A stretch of DNA of 64,000 bases, taken from positions 62,001 through 126,000 of the forward strand of contig JAOAPN010000002.1 in NCBI GenBank assembly GCA_025462885.1, written 5' to 3'. The notes below the pieces were generated by a model. The model did no database searches. It saw only the letters and a list, made by a program, of their open reading frames with translations, and was not told the origin of the DNA. This DNA comes from Acidobacteriaceae bacterium (lineage in GTDB: Bacteria > Acidobacteriota > Terriglobia > Terriglobales > Acidobacteriaceae). Position 1 is the first letter of the stretch; each line of letters starts with the position of its first letter. Positions 1 to 9,233 of the stretch are shown here, piece by piece. The position numbers were made by a program, and so were the translations under genes.

Positions 1-377
1 AGAATAAGGAGATCGACAAGCGCGAGCCGTTGACGGATGCCGAGGAGCAGCAGATTCTGACCACGCTGATCAAGCAGCGCCGGGAGTCAGTGGAGTCGTT
101 CACCAAGGGCGACCGGCCGGAACTCGCAGCGAAGGAGCAGGTCGAGATCGGAATGATCGAGGGCTATCTGCCCAAGGCCGCCGGGGAAGAAGAGATTCGC
201 AAGATCGTGATGGGAGCCATCGAGCACCTGACGAAGGATGCCGGCGGAGTGCGACCGGGTCCGAAGGACATGGGCGTAGCGATGAACGTAGTGAAGCAGT
301 GGCTGATGGCCGGAGGACTGCGGGCAGATGGAAAGCTGGTCAGTGAGTTGGTGAAGAAAGAACTGAATAACGGATAG
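1..377 (+). CDS. GatB/YqeY domain protein, 5' partial
   Basis: The reading frame is open from base 3 and the start lies outside the window, so only about 124 C-terminal residues are seen; family members are about 150 residues. The sequence has the YqeY pattern: a helical stretch with TLIKQRRESVESF, then EIGMIEGYLPK, then a C-terminal part with GPKDMGVAMNVVK and a final LVKKEL. YqeY resembles the C-terminal tRNA-binding-like domain of GatB, the subunit of the tRNA-dependent amidotransferase, but its own role is not established. Family assignment is by motif recognition. It is followed by the small repeat element at 418-574. Confidence 0.85.
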   Translation, partial: NKEIDKREPLTDAEEQQILTTLIKQRRESVESFTKGDRPELAAKEQVEIGMIEGYLPKAAGEEEIRKIVMGAIEHLTKDAGGVRPGPKDMGVAMNVVKQWLMAGGLRADGKLVSELVKKELNNG

Positions 378-417
378 CTTTGCTAAAACTTACCGCGTTG
401 CTTCGACGTGAGCCAAC

Positions 418-574
418 TAGGGCGGATTCTTTGAAGATGTATAGCTGAAGGAGTTGATTGCCAATAGCGCCCTAACGCCGGGCGGGCACCACGGGGCCTT
501 CGGCAGGACCTTCGTGGGGTATTGGACGCTTCGCGTATGGAAACCTACTTTACAGCAATAGGGAATCCGCCTTA
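418..574. mobile_element. Small palindromic element, family 2, overlapping a stop codon
   Basis: The ends are a 12-bp inverted repeat: TAGGGCGGATTC at 418-429 and GAATCCGCCTTA at 563-574, with one mismatch. Both ends carry an outer TA, as expected for a TA target duplication. Inside are nested palindromic pieces: CCAATA at 461-466 with TATTGG at 530-535, and CCACG at 489-493 with CGTGG at 523-527. The TTA at 572-574 is the TAA stop codon of the minus-strand membrane protein gene that ends here. No protein is encoded. It fills the gap between the YqeY gene and that gene. No second copy was seen in the window, so mobility is inferred from the ends only. Confidence 0.5.
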
Positions 575-1945
575 AGGAATGAGCACGAAGTTCTGGATGG
601 CGATCTTTGAGCCGGCAAGTGCGCGGTCGGAAGATGGCTTGATAACCACGGTAATTTCATCAAAGCGCCTGCCATGTGCCGTTGCAGGCATCTGGAAACG
701 CAGCGATTCGGGGACGGGTGGGCGGTTAAGTGGGATGTGTCGAAGTTGACTTGAGGGTATCGGAAGACTCCCGAGGAGAATCGATGAGCCGGGCTTTCCA
801 GAGGTGTCCCTGAGGAGTAGCTCGATGCGGATGAGACCAGGGCGGTCGTCCCCATTGAGAAGATCAATGCGCATGGCACGGCAGCAGTCACCGGAGATCG
901 AAGTGGAAAGCATCTGATGAGCTTCCATCGCAAGCTCACGACGATCCGTCGAGCTTACGTTGGCTTTGATGGGATCGCCTTGTTGAATACGTGCATCAGG
1001 CTTGGGACGAGTGTCCGATCGTTTGAAGTACCAATAAGCCCCGTCGAAGGGAATGATGACGGGCTTGGGAAGAGCGGCGGAGAAGTCGGTTTGATTAGAA
1101 CGCGTGGGCGGCTCGATGCGTGGGTGAGGCTTTGCAGGGAGAGTGAGGATAACACCTGAATAGGCGGACCCCGATGCGAGTCTTGGGGTGGCCCTGGTGA
1201 CGGGTGCTGGCGTGGCGAGAAAGGAGGCCAGGGAGCGCAGGCCGTACGCTTTTTGAAGGTAAGGCGTGAGTGCAGTCGAGATGAGGAAGAAGACCGCGGC
1301 TGTCTGCAGGAGCGAGAAACGCGAAAATGTGCGGCGGCTCTTTGCGACGCCGCGCACGAACGGATAACGCACCAGGAACAGCAGCACGCTTGCGGAGATG
1401 AGCGCCGCAGCGGCCCAGGGATGGCCAGAGGCGAGAGAGGCCAGCCCTGCCTGCAGTACGACAATCGTGATGCAGTAAGGCAGCAACGTTATCAGCAGCG
1501 GAGGTGTAGATGGCGATTGGAAGAGAACGTGAGCTGTGGGAGCTACGGGTTCTTCATCCTGCGGAAGTTTGCTCCATAGATTGAGGAATGTAACGGCATT
1601 GGCAAAGGCCCAGGGGACGAGGCAGGAGATCCAGAGAGAGCGTTCGGCACTGAGAGTCGTGATCAGCGGCAACCACACGACAGCGGCCCAAATGTGAACA
1701 GCAAGGGTGCCAGCGGAGGGCTCAACATATTCGCGTATCAGTCGCCAGATAGACCACACCGTGACGATGTGAATGCAGACAGCAATGGTGAGATCGAATG
1801 CTGCCCGAAGCAAGAGCTGTTGGAGACTGAGCGTCGGCCTCGACGGAGGTAGAAGAACAATGGAGGCTATGACGCTGGTGGTGACGATGCTGCCGAGCAT
1901 CGGCAGTATAAGGGGAGAAGAAATCTGCTGGGAACGCGTGAACAT
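572..1945 (-). CDS. Membrane protein of unknown function with soluble C-terminal domain
   Basis: I do not recognise the family. The N-terminal half has about seven hydrophobic segments (for example LILPMLGSIVTTSVIASIVL and TLAVHIWAAVVWLPLITTL), followed by a soluble region of about 200 residues that ends in FVLIP and contains alternating strand-like stretches. The start at 1945 (457 residues) is chosen because GGTGAG lies just upstream; a TTG at 1975 would add ten residues. It lies 105 bp downstream of ligD on the same strand and could be co-transcribed with it. Its TAA stop is formed within the end of the repeat element at 418-574. Confidence 0.6.
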   Translation of the reverse strand: MFTRSQQISSPLILPMLGSIVTTSVIASIVLLPPSRPTLSLQQLLLRAAFDLTIAVCIHIVTVWSIWRLIREYVEPSAGTLAVHIWAAVVWLPLITTLSAERSLWISCLVPWAFANAVTFLNLWSKLPQDEEPVAPTAHVLFQSPSTPPLLITLLPYCITIVVLQAGLASLASGHPWAAAALISASVLLFLVRYPFVRGVAKSRRTFSRFSLLQTAAVFFLISTALTPYLQKAYGLRSLASFLATPAPVTRATPRLASGSAYSGVILTLPAKPHPRIEPPTRSNQTDFSAALPKPVIIPFDGAYWYFKRSDTRPKPDARIQQGDPIKANVSSTDRRELAMEAHQMLSTSISGDCCRAMRIDLLNGDDRPGLIRIELLLRDTSGKPGSSILLGSLPIPSSQLRHIPLNRPPVPESLRFQMPATAHGRRFDEITVVIKPSSDRALAGSKIAIQNFVLIP

Positions 1946-2080
1946 TCGGCTCACCGCCTGATTGCGACTGTACAAAATCCATCTTCTATCAAGTGAACAG
2001 TAGAAAAAAGTATTTTTCGAAGGAATATGGGAGTCCTAAATGAGCTTCTCGTCATTTACCGCCGAAATCATCGGCAGCAG

Positions 2081-4957
2081 TCACTTGTAAGTGTTCAGGG
2101 TCGCGGCAGTGAGGCTCTGGTGGATCAGGGGGAGTTGTTCCCAGGGGTCGCGGGTGAGGCGCGACTTCCAGGTTGGGAGGTCGGCGACGTGGAAGAGGGG
2201 GCGGTCTTCCAGTTTCAGGTCGGTCCAGGCCAGGGGGAGAGAGACGGGTGCCCCGGCACGGGCGCGGGGGGAGAAGGCGGCTACGGCCGTGGCTCCGCGC
2301 TCGTTGCGGAGGTAGTCGAGATAGATCTTGTCCGTGCGGGCGGCCTTGGACATTTTGGTGAGGTACAGGGCGGGGTTCGACTTTTCGATTTCCAGAACCA
2401 AGGCGTGGGCGAATTGCTTGATGATCACCCAGTCGTAGTGGGGATCGATGGGTGCTACGACGTGGAGGCCCTTGCCTCCGGTGGATTTGAGGAAGGATTC
2501 CAGGCCGATTTTCTTGAGGTGCTTGCGCACCTCGGCGGCAGCGTCGGCGAGGGTGCGCCAGGAGATGGCAGCGTCAGGGTCCAGGTCGATGATGATGCGG
2601 TCGGGGTGCTCGAGATCCTCGTTGCGGGAGCCCCAGGGGTGAATCTCGAGCACCCCCATCTGGGCGAGGCCGGCGAGCGCTTCAGGCGTGGAGAGCGTGA
2701 TGTAAGGCTCCGGTTTGCCGGTCTTCTTGTCGGGAACGGGGACGGATTCGATACCCGGCGGAAGCATGGTGGTGATGTGCTTCTGGAAGAAGCAGGGCTT
2801 GGTGGAGCCTTCGGGGCAGCGGACGAGCGAGAGCGGGCGGCCCGTGATCTGCGGCAGCATGTGCGGTGCGATGGCCCAGTAGTAGTCGGCTAGCTGCTGC
2901 TTGGTGAGCTTGGATTCCTCGTCGATGGTTTTATCGGGATGGGTGAGGCGCACGGGAGCGTGTTCCGTTGTGGCCTTGCTTGCGGGAGCATCCGGACTTT
3001 TTTTCGAGTGGGGTGAGGATTTCGCGGCGATGGGAGCGGGGGGGGAGTGGCTTGCACTGCTTCTGGCGGTGCGGGGCTTCGTGACTGGCTCTTCGCGGCG
3101 GACTTCGGGGGCGGCCTTGTCTTCGCGGAGACCCTGGAAGGAGGCCTGGCGCACGAGATTGTCGGCGGTCCAGGTGGCGAAGCGGACCTGGGCTACGAGG
3201 ATGGGTTTCACCCAGATGGCTGCGCGGCGGACTTCGGCGGGCGGGTTGGTGAAGGGATTCGCGGTCTGGCGGAGGGCTTCGAGCTGGGTGCGGATACTGG
3301 CGTGGGTCTTCTGGGTGAAGCCGGTGCCGGTGCGTCCGGCGTAGATGAGATTTTTGTCCTCGTCGTAGTAGCCGAGCAGCAGCGACCCGATGGCGTGCAG
3401 GCCGGCGTGGCCTTTCGCGGGGAGGGTGAAGCCCCCGACAACGAACTCCTGCTCGTGGATGCATTTCAGCTTGAGCCACGCAGAGGAGCGGCCGGAGGAG
3501 TAGCCAGCATCGGCTCGCTTCGAGATGATGCCCTCGGCGTGAAGTTCACAGGCTTTGTGGAACATGGTCTCGCCGCTGGTCTCCAGATGCTCACTGAGGC
3601 GGACAGTCTCGCCGGAGGTCTTCAGATTCAGAAGATCCGCGAGTAAGGCTTTGCGCTCGATCAGCGGGAGATTGCGGAGGTTGTGGCCGTTGAGGTGGAG
3701 CAGGTCGAAGACAAAGTAGGTGAGCGGCTTCTTGACGCCCTCCTGGAAGGCGGCTTGGAGGTCGGCGAAGCTGGTGTTGCCGTCGTCGCCGAGGACTACG
3801 ACTTCGCCGTCGAGGATCGCGGACTTGCAGGGAAGACTGGCGACTTCAGCGGCGATGGACTTCATCCGGTGGGTCCAGTCGAGGCCGGTGCGGGTGAGGA
3901 GTTCGACCTTGCCATCTTGCAGACGCGCCTGGATGCGGTAGCCGTCGAGTTTGAGTTCGTGGAGCCAGCCGCCGGTAGTCGGAGGCGTCGTGGACTGAGT
4001 GGCGAGTTGGGGGGGAAGGAAGGTGGGGAGTTTTTCTGCTGGAGCTTTGGAGAGGTTGGAGGTGAAGGTGGCCTGTCCAGATTTGGCAGGGGTTTTCAGT
4101 TCTCGGTTTTCAGTTCTCTGCTCTTTGGCAGGGGTTTCGTTACGGAACCACGCCTTGCCCTTGGGATTTGCTGTGTCTTTGGAGTTCCAGACGTGGTCCT
4201 CGGAACGGGCGATCTGGTCGAGGTCGCGACCGGTAACGACCGAGTTGGGAGCCTCTTCGGTGATGCAGGGGCCGTCCTTGCCGCGCTCGAAGTCGTCGTG
4301 CTCCTTAATAAGGAGCCAGTTTGGCTTCTTCTCGTTCGCCGCCTTGCCGCCCATACGGACGAGGGTCCAGTTGCCCTTCATCTTGGTGCCGTGCAGGGTG
4401 AATTTCAGCGAGCCGTCGCGCAGCCCGGCATCGACATCGGGGTGGCCGGCCTGCGGCTCCCAGGTGCCCTGGTCCCAGAGCATGACGGTTCCGCCGCCGT
4501 ACTGACCCTGCGGGATGATGCCTTCGAAGCCGCCATACTCCATCGGGTGATCTTCCACCTGAACGGCGAGGCGCTTGTCTCCAGTGAAGTAGCTGGGGCC
4601 CTTGGCGACCGCCCAGCTCTTGAGTACGCCGTTCCAGCCAAGACGAAAATCGTAGTGGAGATGGGAGGCTGCGTGCTTCTGGATGACGAACGGAAGACCG
4701 TTCTTACCCGCCTGGCTGGCCGCAGTTTTCGACTTGCCGCTGGGTTCTGCGGTGACGGTGAAGTCACGCATGGACTGATAACGCGCAAGCTGCTCGTCGA
4801 TGGCGTCCGATGCTTTGCTGGAGGCTTTGGCAGATGGCTTCTTCGCTGAAGCAGTCTTCACTGCGACTTTCTTTGCAGCAACCGTCTTCTTCGCAGGCAG
4901 CTTCTTTGCGGCAGTCTTTTTCGCGGATTTGGAGGGTGCCTTCTTCGCGGTGGCCAT
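2081..4957 (-). CDS. ligD: Multifunctional ATP-dependent DNA ligase LigD (phosphoesterase-ligase-polymerase)
   Basis: LigD is the end-processing and sealing enzyme of bacterial non-homologous end joining and works with Ku. Three domains are visible in the Pseudomonas-type order. A 3'-phosphoesterase domain spans about residues 88-240 (QKHAASHLHYDFRL). The ligase domain follows, with the adenylation motif ELKLDGYR and catalytic lysine near residue 336. The primase-like polymerase domain lies at about 665-955, with the metal-binding IIDLDPD. The first 50 residues are a basic Lys/Ala tail. The linker around residues 275-295 contains a duplicated TPAK flanking a stretch encoded by tandem 14-bp repeats. 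The start lies 6 bp after the ku stop, so translation is probably coupled. 958 residues is long for the family because of the tail and linker. Confidence 0.95.
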   Translation of the reverse strand: MATAKKAPSKSAKKTAAKKLPAKKTVAAKKVAVKTASAKKPSAKASSKASDAIDEQLARYQSMRDFTVTAEPSGKSKTAASQAGKNGLPFVIQKHAASHLHYDFRLGWNGVLKSWAVAKGPSYFTGDKRLAVQVEDHPMEYGGFEGIIPQGQYGGGTVMLWDQGTWEPQAGHPDVDAGLRDGSLKFTLHGTKMKGNWTLVRMGGKAANEKKPNWLLIKEHDDFERGKDGPCITEEAPNSVVTGRDLDQIARSEDHVWNSKDTANPKGKAWFRNETPAKEQRTENRELKTPAKSGQATFTSNLSKAPAEKLPTFLPPQLATQSTTPPTTGGWLHELKLDGYRIQARLQDGKVELLTRTGLDWTHRMKSIAAEVASLPCKSAILDGEVVVLGDDGNTSFADLQAAFQEGVKKPLTYFVFDLLHLNGHNLRNLPLIERKALLADLLNLKTSGETVRLSEHLETSGETMFHKACELHAEGIISKRADAGYSSGRSSAWLKLKCIHEQEFVVGGFTLPAKGHAGLHAIGSLLLGYYDEDKNLIYAGRTGTGFTQKTHASIRTQLEALRQTANPFTNPPAEVRRAAIWVKPILVAQVRFATWTADNLVRQASFQGLREDKAAPEVRREEPVTKPRTARSSASHSPPAPIAAKSSPHSKKSPDAPASKATTEHAPVRLTHPDKTIDEESKLTKQQLADYYWAIAPHMLPQITGRPLSLVRCPEGSTKPCFFQKHITTMLPPGIESVPVPDKKTGKPEPYITLSTPEALAGLAQMGVLEIHPWGSRNEDLEHPDRIIIDLDPDAAISWRTLADAAAEVRKHLKKIGLESFLKSTGGKGLHVVAPIDPHYDWVIIKQFAHALVLEIEKSNPALYLTKMSKAARTDKIYLDYLRNERGATAVAAFSPRARAGAPVSLPLAWTDLKLEDRPLFHVADLPTWKSRLTRDPWEQLPLIHQSLTAATLNTYK
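4082..4137. repeat. In-frame repeat insertion inside ligD linker
   Basis: TTTGGCAGGGGTTT occurs at 4082-4095 and again at 4124-4137, exactly 42 bp (14 codons) apart. Between them the 14-mer GGTTTTCAGTTCTC is repeated in tandem at 4091-4104 and 4105-4118. On the coding strand this gives TPAK, a charged stretch, then TPAK again, between the phosphoesterase and ligase domains. The 42-bp period keeps the frame. It looks like a local duplication or repeat insertion tolerated in a flexible linker. Confidence 0.7.
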
Positions 4958-4963
4958 GGCGGA

Positions 4964-5929
4964 TTAGGCGGACTTGCGGGAGCGGGTCGGTTTGGACTTT
5001 GCCGCAGGCTTGGCTTCTGCTTTTGCCGAATCTTTCACCAGCGTAGGGCCTTTTTTCTCATCGGTCGCAGCGGCCTTTTTCTTCGCGGCCGGCTTGGCTG
5101 CCGTGGCCTCCGGTTCATCGGACTTCATGCTCTTCCGGAGGGCATCCATGAGGTTGATGACCTTGCCCGAGCGGGGGGCGGGCTCGTCCTGCGGAAGCGG
5201 CGCGTTGTTGACCTTGGCTTCGACCATCTCCTTCAACGCAGCTTCGTACTCGTCGTGGAACTTTTCGGGGGCGAACTTGGCGGCTTTGTGCTGGATCAGC
5301 TCTTTAGCGAGGGAGAGTTGGTCCTCGTCGACGGCGGTCTTTTTGATCTCGGTGAAGTATTCGGCTGGGTCGCGAAGTTCTTCGGCGTAGCGGAGGGTGT
5401 AGGCCATCATGCCGCGGGAGCTGGCGGAGTCGTCCTTGGATTCGGGCGGGGCGGAGATGGCGATGAGGTGTTCGCGGCCACTGAAGGCGATTTTGCCCAG
5501 GGCGGCCTTCTTCGTGGACTGGAGTGCCTTGCGGATGACGGTGAAGGCTTCGGTTTGGTTGTCGCCGTCGGGAACGACGAAGTAGGGCTTCTCGAAGAGC
5601 TCCGGATCGAGGTCGTCCAGATCGACGAACTGGGTTACGGCGAGGTTGTGGCGTGAAGGGATGCGGAGGTTTTCGATCTCGCTGGGCTCGATGGTAATGT
5701 ACTCGCCCTTGCGGTACTCGTAGCCTTTGACGATCTCGTCCTTCTCGATGGCTTCGGCGTCGGGAGAGTCGGCCGGGCCGGAGACCTTCTGGTGATGGAT
5801 GCGTTCGCCGGTCTTGCGCGAGATCTGGTGAAAACGTATCTCGCTCTTGGCTTCGGTCGCGGGAAAGAGCTTTACACCGAAGGAGACGAGGGAAATTTGG
5901 ATTTGGCCGGACCAGAAGGGGCGGGGCAT
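4964..5929 (-). CDS. ku: Ku protein, non-homologous end joining
   Basis: Bacterial Ku binds double-strand DNA ends as a homodimer and recruits LigD. The sequence starts MPRPFWSGQIQISLVSFGVKLF, typical of the Ku core, and continues with FHQISRKTGERIHH and the GYEYRKGEYITIEPSEIE motif. The C-terminus is a Lys/Ala-rich basic tail from about residue 265, which in this family contributes to DNA and LigD contacts. The ATG at 5929 is chosen because GGAG lies about 8 bases upstream; a TTG at 5944 is possible. The gene overlaps the 3' end of the GGDEF gene by 58 bp and is followed 6 bp later by ligD, so the three are probably one transcript. Confidence 0.95.
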   Translation of the reverse strand: MPRPFWSGQIQISLVSFGVKLFPATEAKSEIRFHQISRKTGERIHHQKVSGPADSPDAEAIEKDEIVKGYEYRKGEYITIEPSEIENLRIPSRHNLAVTQFVDLDDLDPELFEKPYFVVPDGDNQTEAFTVIRKALQSTKKAALGKIAFSGREHLIAISAPPESKDDSASSRGMMAYTLRYAEELRDPAEYFTEIKKTAVDEDQLSLAKELIQHKAAKFAPEKFHDEYEAALKEMVEAKVNNAPLPQDEPAPRSGKVINLMDALRKSMKSDEPEATAAKPAAKKKAAATDEKKGPTLVKDSAKAEAKPAAKSKPTRSRKSA

Positions 5930-7314
5930 GATGGAGTTCTCCAAGTACTTGGAGGCAGGACCGATGCGGGAAGATGCCTGCTGGACTGCGAAGAAGGCTC
6001 CAGAGATACGGTCTGGAGCGAGGCCGAAGGGTCGGAGGGGCTTTTCTTGCGGCGTTTGCTCTCGTACATGATCTGATCGGCGCGCTGGATCATCTCTTCG
6101 AGGGAGTACGGGACGAGTTGGTCGGCGGTAATGTAGCCGAAGCTGAAGCTGATTGTTTCAGGATGGACGCGAATCGCGGCGTCCTGAAGGCGCTCTGCGG
6201 CGTGGGTAATCTCCGGCGCGCTGGATTTGCCTGCCACGATGAACTCGTCGCCTCCCAGGCGGGCGATCACGTCGGTCTCGCGGAAGGTGTTGCGGAGCAG
6301 GGTGGCCATGCCCTGAAGCAGCGCAGACCCCGCATCGTGTCCGCGCACGTCGTTGATCTGCTTGAGGTTGTCCAGATCAATGAAGAGGACAGAAAAAGGA
6401 TCGCCGGAGCGGCGGGCGAGCCGGTGGGCCTGCTCGGCAAGAACGTTGAAGCCGCGACGGTTGTAGAGGCAGGTGAGTTCGTCACGCAGAGAAAGATCGC
6501 TGACCTCGCGCTCCAGACTGTGGATGCGGAGACAGATGATCAGGATCAGGCAGAGAGCCGCCAGGGAGGCGAGGGCGGTAACGTACTCGGCGTGGATGTA
6601 GCCACGGCCGATGGAGCGGATGACCGGAAGTCCGAGGGCGAAGGGCGCGGCGAGGCGGGCAGTCTTCCCGGCGATGCCGGGACCCAGCAGGACGCAGAAA
6701 ATACCGTGCTCGGCGCGAAGATTGAATGCCACGAAAGTGAGCAGAGCCAGGCAGAAAATCGTCGTCGGAGGAAGCCGTGTCTGGGAGGAGACGTTGATCA
6801 GATGTGCGGCACCGAGGGTGTAGCCGTAGAAGAAAACCAGCATGACGGCACAGGTGATGACGGTAAGGGCATCCACACACCCGGAGAGAATACGGCCGCG
6901 GACTCGCAATCCAAGGGTGAGTACGCCAAGAAGCAGGAAGGCGAATGCCGCCTGGGGGACTGCGGGATCGGGTGGGTTACCGCTTCGGATCAGAATGTAG
7001 TGCAGCAGGCTGGATCCCGCCAGGACTATGACCGCGATCGCCAGTCTTGAGCTATCGAGAGCTCTCGATGCTCGGTTCGGCATGGAAAGAAACAAGCTCA
7101 GGGCGCTAAGCAGCGTGCAGACCGCCGCGATGACCGACATCCGGCTCCACGCAGGTAGGACGAGGTGGCCGGGCGATGTGAGGAGCGCCGTCACAAGGGA
7201 TACGGTCGCGACGATGACGGCGGCCGAGAGGCACAGGCGCTTGAGGACTGTGAGGATCTGCAGGACACGCGGGTCTGGCTGATTCAATGGAGGTGCTGCG
7301 TTGACCCGGGGCAT
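5872..7314 (-). CDS. Membrane-bound diguanylate cyclase (GGDEF)
   Basis: The first 265 residues hold about six to seven membrane helices. They are followed by a GGDEF domain with LTCLYNRRGF, FIDLDNLKQINDVRGHD and the active-site GGDEF at residues 354-358. RETD at 345-348 sits exactly five residues before it, matching the inhibitory I-site that binds cyclic di-GMP. The protein should make c-di-GMP at the inner membrane and be feedback-inhibited. No EAL domain is present. A tail of about 55 Ser/Pro-rich residues follows the domain, and its last part is read in another frame across the start of ku (58-bp overlap). This suggests the original stop was lost or that translation of ku is coupled. Confidence 0.92.
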   Translation of the reverse strand: MPRVNAAPPLNQPDPRVLQILTVLKRLCLSAAVIVATVSLVTALLTSPGHLVLPAWSRMSVIAAVCTLLSALSLFLSMPNRASRALDSSRLAIAVIVLAGSSLLHYILIRSGNPPDPAVPQAAFAFLLLGVLTLGLRVRGRILSGCVDALTVITCAVMLVFFYGYTLGAAHLINVSSQTRLPPTTIFCLALLTFVAFNLRAEHGIFCVLLGPGIAGKTARLAAPFALGLPVIRSIGRGYIHAEYVTALASLAALCLILIICLRIHSLEREVSDLSLRDELTCLYNRRGFNVLAEQAHRLARRSGDPFSVLFIDLDNLKQINDVRGHDAGSALLQGMATLLRNTFRETDVIARLGGDEFIVAGKSSAPEITHAAERLQDAAIRVHPETISFSFGYITADQLVPYSLEEMIQRADQIMYESKRRKKSPSDPSASLQTVSLEPSSQSSRHLPASVLPPSTWRTPSCPAPSGPAKSKFPSSPSV

Positions 7315-7556
7315 GCGTTTCGCCTCGCTACGTTTTGCTTAACAGCGATATGTTTCCGCGCCCTGGCCCGGGATCGGGGTTGATGGAAAAGAATTCCATA
7401 CTGAGTGTAAGATCCTGCCGGTTCATCGGGAATAGCACCTTAGAGTCATCGGGTTACAGGCGATCCGATGAAGACATGGCGATGAAGACATGGCATTGAT
7501 TTTTCAACGTCTGGAGAGGGTAGAGCATCCAATCTTCTCAAGAGAAGAGGACTTAC

Positions 7557-9194
7557 GTGGACGAAACAGTCGCAGAACGGAAGGGCGGACACAGCGCCTG
7601 GTGGTGGATAGGGTTTTCTGCCTTGGTAGCGGTGGGAGTTCTGGGGGTGATCGGGATCGTGATAGTGAAGCGATCCAGCCCGATTCTGAAGGGAAGGATC
7701 ATCGAGACGCTAAGCACCCGGTTCGAGAGCAAAGTCGAACTGGACACCTTCAGCGTGGGGTTGGGGCGTGGGTTAGAGGTCAGCGGCGACGGACTGCGTA
7801 TTTATCCGGTGGATGCCGTCGTGGCCGCCGGTGCAACCAAGCCCCTGATTGAGGTTCGGCACTTTGCGTTTCATTCCGGCTTACGCGGTCTTTTCATCAA
7901 GCCGATGCACGTGGGGACAGTGCATGTGACGGGACTGGCCATCAACATACCGCCGCGGGAGTATCGGCAGGCGGCTCCGAAGAAGGAAAAGGTCAGGTCG
8001 AAGGGAAAGATGAAGATTGTCGTCGATGAGATTATCTGCGACGATTCCCACCTGATCGTGGGAACCCTTAAGCCGGGGAAAGATCCGAAAGACTTTGAGC
8101 TTCGTCACATCGCGCTGCACGAGGTAGGGCCGGAGGAGCCGTGGCGGTATGAGGCGACCATCGTCAATGCGATTCCAGTGGGCGATGTGCATGCGAAGGG
8201 GACCTTCGGGCCGTGGGTGACGGAGAGCCCCGGAGACTCGGCTCTGACGGGCCATTACACGTTCGAAAACGTGGACATGGACACCATCAAAGGACTCGAT
8301 GGAACGCTCACCTCGACCGGGGACTTTGACGGCCAGGTGAACCAGATCCATGTGAAGGGGGGGACGGAGACGCCGGACTTTTCCATCGATACGGCGAAGC
8401 ATCCGATGCGGCTGCACACGACCTTCGACGCGAGGGTGGACGGTACGACCGGAGATACCTACCTCGACCACGTCGAGGCGCGCCTCGGGGCCGGCGCATT
8501 TGGATCGAAAGCTGCCGGATCTAAGGACGCCGGCTCGGACATGTTCGCGAAGGGTGCGATCGTCAACGTCAAGGGCAAAGGGCACATTATCGATGTTGCG
8601 GTGGACGTGCCCGGTGGCCGGATTCAGGACTTTCTGGAACTTGGCGTCAAGACGCAGCCAGCCATCATGACCGGAAATGTTGCGATGAAGGTGGCTCTGC
8701 ACATTCCTCCGGGAAAGATCAGTGTCTCGCAGAAGATGGAGTTGAAGGGTGGCTTCACCATGCGGACGGTGCGCTTCAGCAATGAAAAGGTGCAGGACAA
8801 GGTGGATATGCTCAGCCTGCGGGCGCAAGGCGATCCCAAAGAGGCAAAGCCCGGTGCAGAGGATGTGACGTCGCAGATCAAAGGACAGTTCGTAATGGGA
8901 GGCGGGAAGTTTGTGTTCACCAATCTCGCCTACACCCTGCCGGGAGCGAACGTGCATCTGGACGGGGTGTATTCGCTGGATGGAAATCAATTTGATTTCC
9001 ATGGAAAAGTCAGGACCGAGGCGAAGGTATCGCAGATGGTGGCTTCGCGGTGGAAGTCCTGGCTGCTGAAGCCGGTGGATCCTTTCTTCAAGGGGAAAGA
9101 CGGGCAGGGTGGGGCGGAGATTCCGGTGAAGATTACGGGAACGAAGTCGGAGCCGAAGTTTGGCCTGGATCTGCACCACAAGAACGGTTCGTAG
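7557..9194 (+). CDS. AsmA-like / DUF748-type envelope protein
   Basis: A single N-terminal membrane helix (about residues 14-36) is followed by about 500 residues of beta-rich sequence with GLEVSGDGLRIYP and FAMKVALHIPPG-like repeats. This is the layout of AsmA-family proteins, which sit in the inner membrane, extend into the periplasm and are linked to lipid transport to the outer membrane. The GTG at 7557 is preceded by AGAGGA at good spacing. It is divergent from the GGDEF gene across 242 bp and convergent with the RNase HI-like gene. The specific role is unknown; the family call is by overall pattern rather than a sharp motif. Confidence 0.6.
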   Translation: MDETVAERKGGHSAWWWIGFSALVAVGVLGVIGIVIVKRSSPILKGRIIETLSTRFESKVELDTFSVGLGRGLEVSGDGLRIYPVDAVVAAGATKPLIEVRHFAFHSGLRGLFIKPMHVGTVHVTGLAINIPPREYRQAAPKKEKVRSKGKMKIVVDEIICDDSHLIVGTLKPGKDPKDFELRHIALHEVGPEEPWRYEATIVNAIPVGDVHAKGTFGPWVTESPGDSALTGHYTFENVDMDTIKGLDGTLTSTGDFDGQVNQIHVKGGTETPDFSIDTAKHPMRLHTTFDARVDGTTGDTYLDHVEARLGAGAFGSKAAGSKDAGSDMFAKGAIVNVKGKGHIIDVAVDVPGGRIQDFLELGVKTQPAIMTGNVAMKVALHIPPGKISVSQKMELKGGFTMRTVRFSNEKVQDKVDMLSLRAQGDPKEAKPGAEDVTSQIKGQFVMGGGKFVFTNLAYTLPGANVHLDGVYSLDGNQFDFHGKVRTEAKVSQMVASRWKSWLLKPVDPFFKGKDGQGGAEIPVKITGTKSEPKFGLDLHHKNGS

Positions 9195-9233
9195 GCCGAC
9201 TTGTGGTGCAGGTCTATCCGCTTTGGGTGCACT

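Noticed and set aside
3683..4849. Open frame of 388 codons on the plus strand opposite ligD
   Set aside because: Antisense shadow of LigD; no recognisable domain.
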